A DNA stretch of 8,200 bases from Oscillospiraceae bacterium (lineage in GTDB: Bacteria > Bacillota > Clostridia > Oscillospirales > Oscillospiraceae): assembly GCA_031288675.1 (NCBI GenBank), contig JAITQY010000030.1:1-8200 (forward strand), given 5' to 3'. The position numbers and the translations under genes were made by a program. The notes below the pieces were generated by a model, which saw nothing but the letters and a program-made list of their open reading frames with translations, searched no databases and was not told the origin of the DNA. Positions 6,913 through 8,200 of this stretch are shown piece by piece; position 1 is the first letter of the stretch; each line of letters starts with the position of its first letter.

Positions 6913-6972
6913 ATGAATATCAAGTTTATTCCGGTTAAATTCAATCCGCAGAAGGAGCAGATTGATACTTGA
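6913..6972 (+). other. Possible 19-codon small ORF in the intergenic region
   Basis: ATG 6913 to TGA 6972 encodes MNIKFIPVKFNPQKEQIDT. The frame is open back to a stop at 6877-6879. There is no clear ribosome binding site, and the stop overlaps the proposed -35 of the LysR promoter. It could be chance, a leader peptide or a relic of an older gene. I do not recognise it. Confidence 0.15.
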
Positions 6973-6997
6973 CAAAACCCTAAAATGATGTTAGATT
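6969..6997 (+). promoter_or_regulatory. Likely sigma70-type promoter of the LysR gene
   Basis: A perfect -35 hexamer TTGACA (6969-6974) is followed after 17 bp by TAGATT (6992-6997), a 4/6 match to the -10 consensus. Transcription would start near 7004. This gives a leader of about 80 nt that contains the long inverted repeat before ATG 7084. Confidence 0.5.
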
Positions 6998-7023
6998 GTA
7001 TCTAAAGAATTGTAGGGTGGTAA

Positions 7024-7070
7024 GTTTAGTTATGTGCTGATCTTTGAATAAGAACAGCACATAACTAAAC
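7024..7070. repeat. Perfect 16-bp inverted repeat upstream of lysR
   Basis: The arms GTTTAGTTATGTGCTG (7024-7039) and CAGCACATAACTAAAC (7055-7070) are exact reverse complements around a 15-nt loop. The arm centres are 31 bp apart, close to three helical turns. No T-tract follows on either strand, so it does not look like a terminator. It could be an operator for the LysR protein or another dimeric regulator, or an RNA hairpin in the LysR leader, since it ends 13 nt before the start codon. Confidence 0.8.
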
Positions 7071-7083
7071 AAAATTAAATAAA

Positions 7084-7971
7084 ATGACACAAAAACAGTT
7101 GCAGTATTTTTTTGCCGTCTATAAAATTGGAAACATCACTAAGGCTGCGGAACAAATGTACGTTTCGCGACCGGTTATTTCACGTGCGCTTCGGGAAATT
7201 GAAGACTTCATAGGCATTACTCTTTTCGAGCGTACAAATGACGGAATAATACCGACGCCGGAATGCAAAGTCCTTTACAATATGTTTGATGATTTTCAAA
7301 AAACATATAATTTTACTGTGAAGAAACTCAGGAACTCAAAGCTGGCGGGAGAAACTTTCAAGCTTAAAATAGGTATAATCAACGGCTGCGGAATGTGGTT
7401 TTATCCGTTGCTGTACAAGCCGTTTTGTGATATGTATCCCGATATTCAGGTAACTGTCGAAAGCGTCAAAGGCGAAGATATGGGCGAATACCTGTCCAAT
7501 GACATATTTGACATTTTGATCGGTCCTATTATGGGCAATATACAGGCGCGGGAATTTTCCTCTATGCCGCTTTATTCGTTTCAGTGGGTCGCGTGTGTGT
7601 CCAAAAACAGCGTTATGGCGTCCCATACTTACGTAAAAACTGAGGACTGCGCTGATTTTTCGGTTGCAATTCTTGACACGTTACCTGTACCTTTTTATAA
7701 ATATAAAGAGGCGTTGCTGACTACCAGCGAACCTGAAATTGTTCACACAGTCGTAGCAAACGGATTCGCCTGCGCCGTACTTCCTTTTGAACTGTGCGGC
7801 AAATGGGAGGACGTACAGACTATTCCGTTTTTACCGCAGCTATCTGATTTGATTTATATATTTTGGAACAACAAGGTTACCCGCAGCGAAACGTTAGATA
7901 ATTTTCTGAACATAGCAAAAAGCGCTGACTTAAAACCGCTGCAAGATTCATTCGGAGTAGAGTGGCTTTGA
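7084..7971 (+). CDS. LysR-type transcriptional regulator
   Basis: A 295-residue LysR family regulator, a normal length. The N-terminal winged helix-turn-helix is clear: QLQYFFAVYKIGNITKAAEQ, then MYVSRPVISRALREIED, with the recognition helix at about 28-38 and GITLFER at 44-50. A linker helix (about 60-85) leads to a periplasmic-binding-protein-like effector domain from about 93 to 280, ending near VANGFACAVLP (224-234). The second half is less typical, and its ligand cannot be inferred. Such proteins usually bind the region between themselves and a divergent target operon, here the SDR/molybdenum hydroxylase/ABC permease operon, often activating it when the inducer is bound. The start ATG 7084 is fixed by the domain, because the next Met (residue 25) is inside the DNA-binding motif and an in-frame stop lies at 7066. 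Unusually, there is no recognisable Shine-Dalgarno sequence; only AT-rich sequence lies between the inverted repeat and the ATG. Confidence 0.95.
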   Translation: MTQKQLQYFFAVYKIGNITKAAEQMYVSRPVISRALREIEDFIGITLFERTNDGIIPTPECKVLYNMFDDFQKTYNFTVKKLRNSKLAGETFKLKIGIINGCGMWFYPLLYKPFCDMYPDIQVTVESVKGEDMGEYLSNDIFDILIGPIMGNIQAREFSSMPLYSFQWVACVSKNSVMASHTYVKTEDCADFSVAILDTLPVPFYKYKEALLTTSEPEIVHTVVANGFACAVLPFELCGKWEDVQTIPFLPQLSDLIYIFWNNKVTRSETLDNFLNIAKSADLKPLQDSFGVEWL

Positions 7972-8033
7972 GCAAAATCATATATCAAACCGTCTGATTT
8001 CCGCAAATTATTTTGCCGCCTAATATAAAACTC

Positions 8034-8080
8034 AGCGTCCCGTAATTTCGATAATCACGGGACGCTTAATTTATTTATAC
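8034..8080. terminator. Rho-independent terminator after lysR, possibly bidirectional
   Basis: A perfect 10-bp GC-rich stem, AGCGTCCCGT (8034-8043) with ACGGGACGCT (8057-8066), has a 13-nt loop and is followed on the plus strand by TAATTTATTTAT. It lies 62 nt after the LysR stop. On the minus strand the stem is followed by GAGTTTTATATT, so it may also end a convergent gene arriving from the right. Confidence 0.8.
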
Positions 8081-8109
8081 AACATCAACGCCGTATACGT
8101 AGCGTCATT

Positions 8110-8200
8110 TTATGGACGTTCAACGCTTAGTTTGCCGGATGTTAGAAGCAGCTCCTCCTCTACATCATAACGAAGTTCATCAGTACTCCAAGAACTGGCA
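8110..8200 (-). CDS. Possible C-terminal end of a convergent minus-strand gene (partial)
   Basis: From the right edge a minus-strand frame is open for 29 codons to TAA at 8112-8110. It contains SSWSTDELRYDVEEELLLTS and ends KLSVERP. The stop lies 44 nt before the shared hairpin terminator, which fits the end of a real gene. The piece is too short to assign a family. A plus-strand frame from ATG 8112 is also open but has no ribosome binding site and a less protein-like composition, so the minus strand is preferred only weakly. Confidence 0.35.
   Translation of the reverse strand, partial: ASSWSTDELRYDVEEELLLTSGKLSVERP

Larger units (their letters stand above)
6630..7083. promoter_or_regulatory. 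Divergent intergenic control region between the SDR operon and lysR
   Basis: This AT-rich 454-nt region separates the divergently transcribed operon and its likely LysR-type regulator, and so should hold both promoters and the regulator's sites. On the minus strand, TATAAC at 6684-6679 is a possible -10 for the operon. It has no good -35, as is common for activator-dependent promoters. Just upstream of it is a weak dyad, ATAA-N9-TTAT, at 6688-6704. Other items are a 10-bp palindrome GATTATAATC at 6822-6831, a small hairpin GTAGCT-AAAA-AGCTAC at 6873-6888, a plus-strand promoter at 6969-6997, and a perfect long inverted repeat at 7024-7070. I see no conserved protein-coding gene in it. Confidence 0.6.

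Noticed and set aside
6880..6972. Possible relic of a serine recombinase in the intergenic region
   Set aside because: Short stretches (KLRLSVTFS in one frame, QKEQIDT in another) loosely recall recombinase N-termini, but the match is too short, is split between frames and has no catalytic serine context.
7024..7070. Inverted repeat as a transcription terminator
   Set aside because: No T-tract follows either arm on either strand, and it lies between a good promoter and the lysR start, where a plain terminator would make little sense.
1..8200. CRISPR array, tRNA, rRNA, insertion sequence or prophage
   Set aside because: I saw no regularly spaced repeats, cloverleaf-like sequence, transposase or integrase motifs, or phage genes.

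Overview
The window is a bacterial catabolic-type locus, probably from an anaerobic or facultative Bacillota (Clostridia-like) species. This guess rests on strong AGGAG-type ribosome binding sites, two GTG starts, tight gene packing, moderate GC with AT-rich spacers, and the overall protein style. No rRNA or other firm taxonomic marker is present, so the assignment is tentative.

Layout. Nearly everything from about 6629 down to 1 is one minus-strand gene run. In transcription order it holds: (1) a short-chain dehydrogenase/reductase (SDR) whose C-terminal part is out of frame; (2) a [2Fe-2S] subunit of a molybdenum hydroxylase with an unexpected N-terminal C2H2-type zinc finger motif; (3) the molybdopterin-binding large subunit; (4) the FAD-binding subunit, with a four-cysteine insertion of the kind that holds an extra [4Fe-4S] cluster; (5) a DppB-type ABC permease; (6) a DppC-type ABC permease that runs off the left edge. 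The spacings are 35 nt, 4 nt, a 4-nt overlap, 39 nt and a 14-nt overlap, which fits a single operon. A divergent LysR-type regulator (7084-7971, plus strand) lies across a 454-nt intergenic region. That region contains a perfect 16-bp inverted repeat just upstream of the regulator. The right end holds a strong hairpin terminator and what looks like the tail of a convergent minus-strand gene.

How the parts may work together (inference). The ABC permeases would import a small solute, the molybdenum hydroxylase complex would hydroxylate, oxidise or reduce it, and the SDR would act on an alcohol or carbonyl in the same pathway, with LysR sensing the substrate or an intermediate. The substrate cannot be read from the sequence.

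The most unusual points are the zinc-finger/ferredoxin fusion, and a large subunit that has no acidic residue where the xanthine oxidase family carries its catalytic glutamate and whose other pocket motifs also diverge. Together these suggest either unusual chemistry or a little-described clade of the family.
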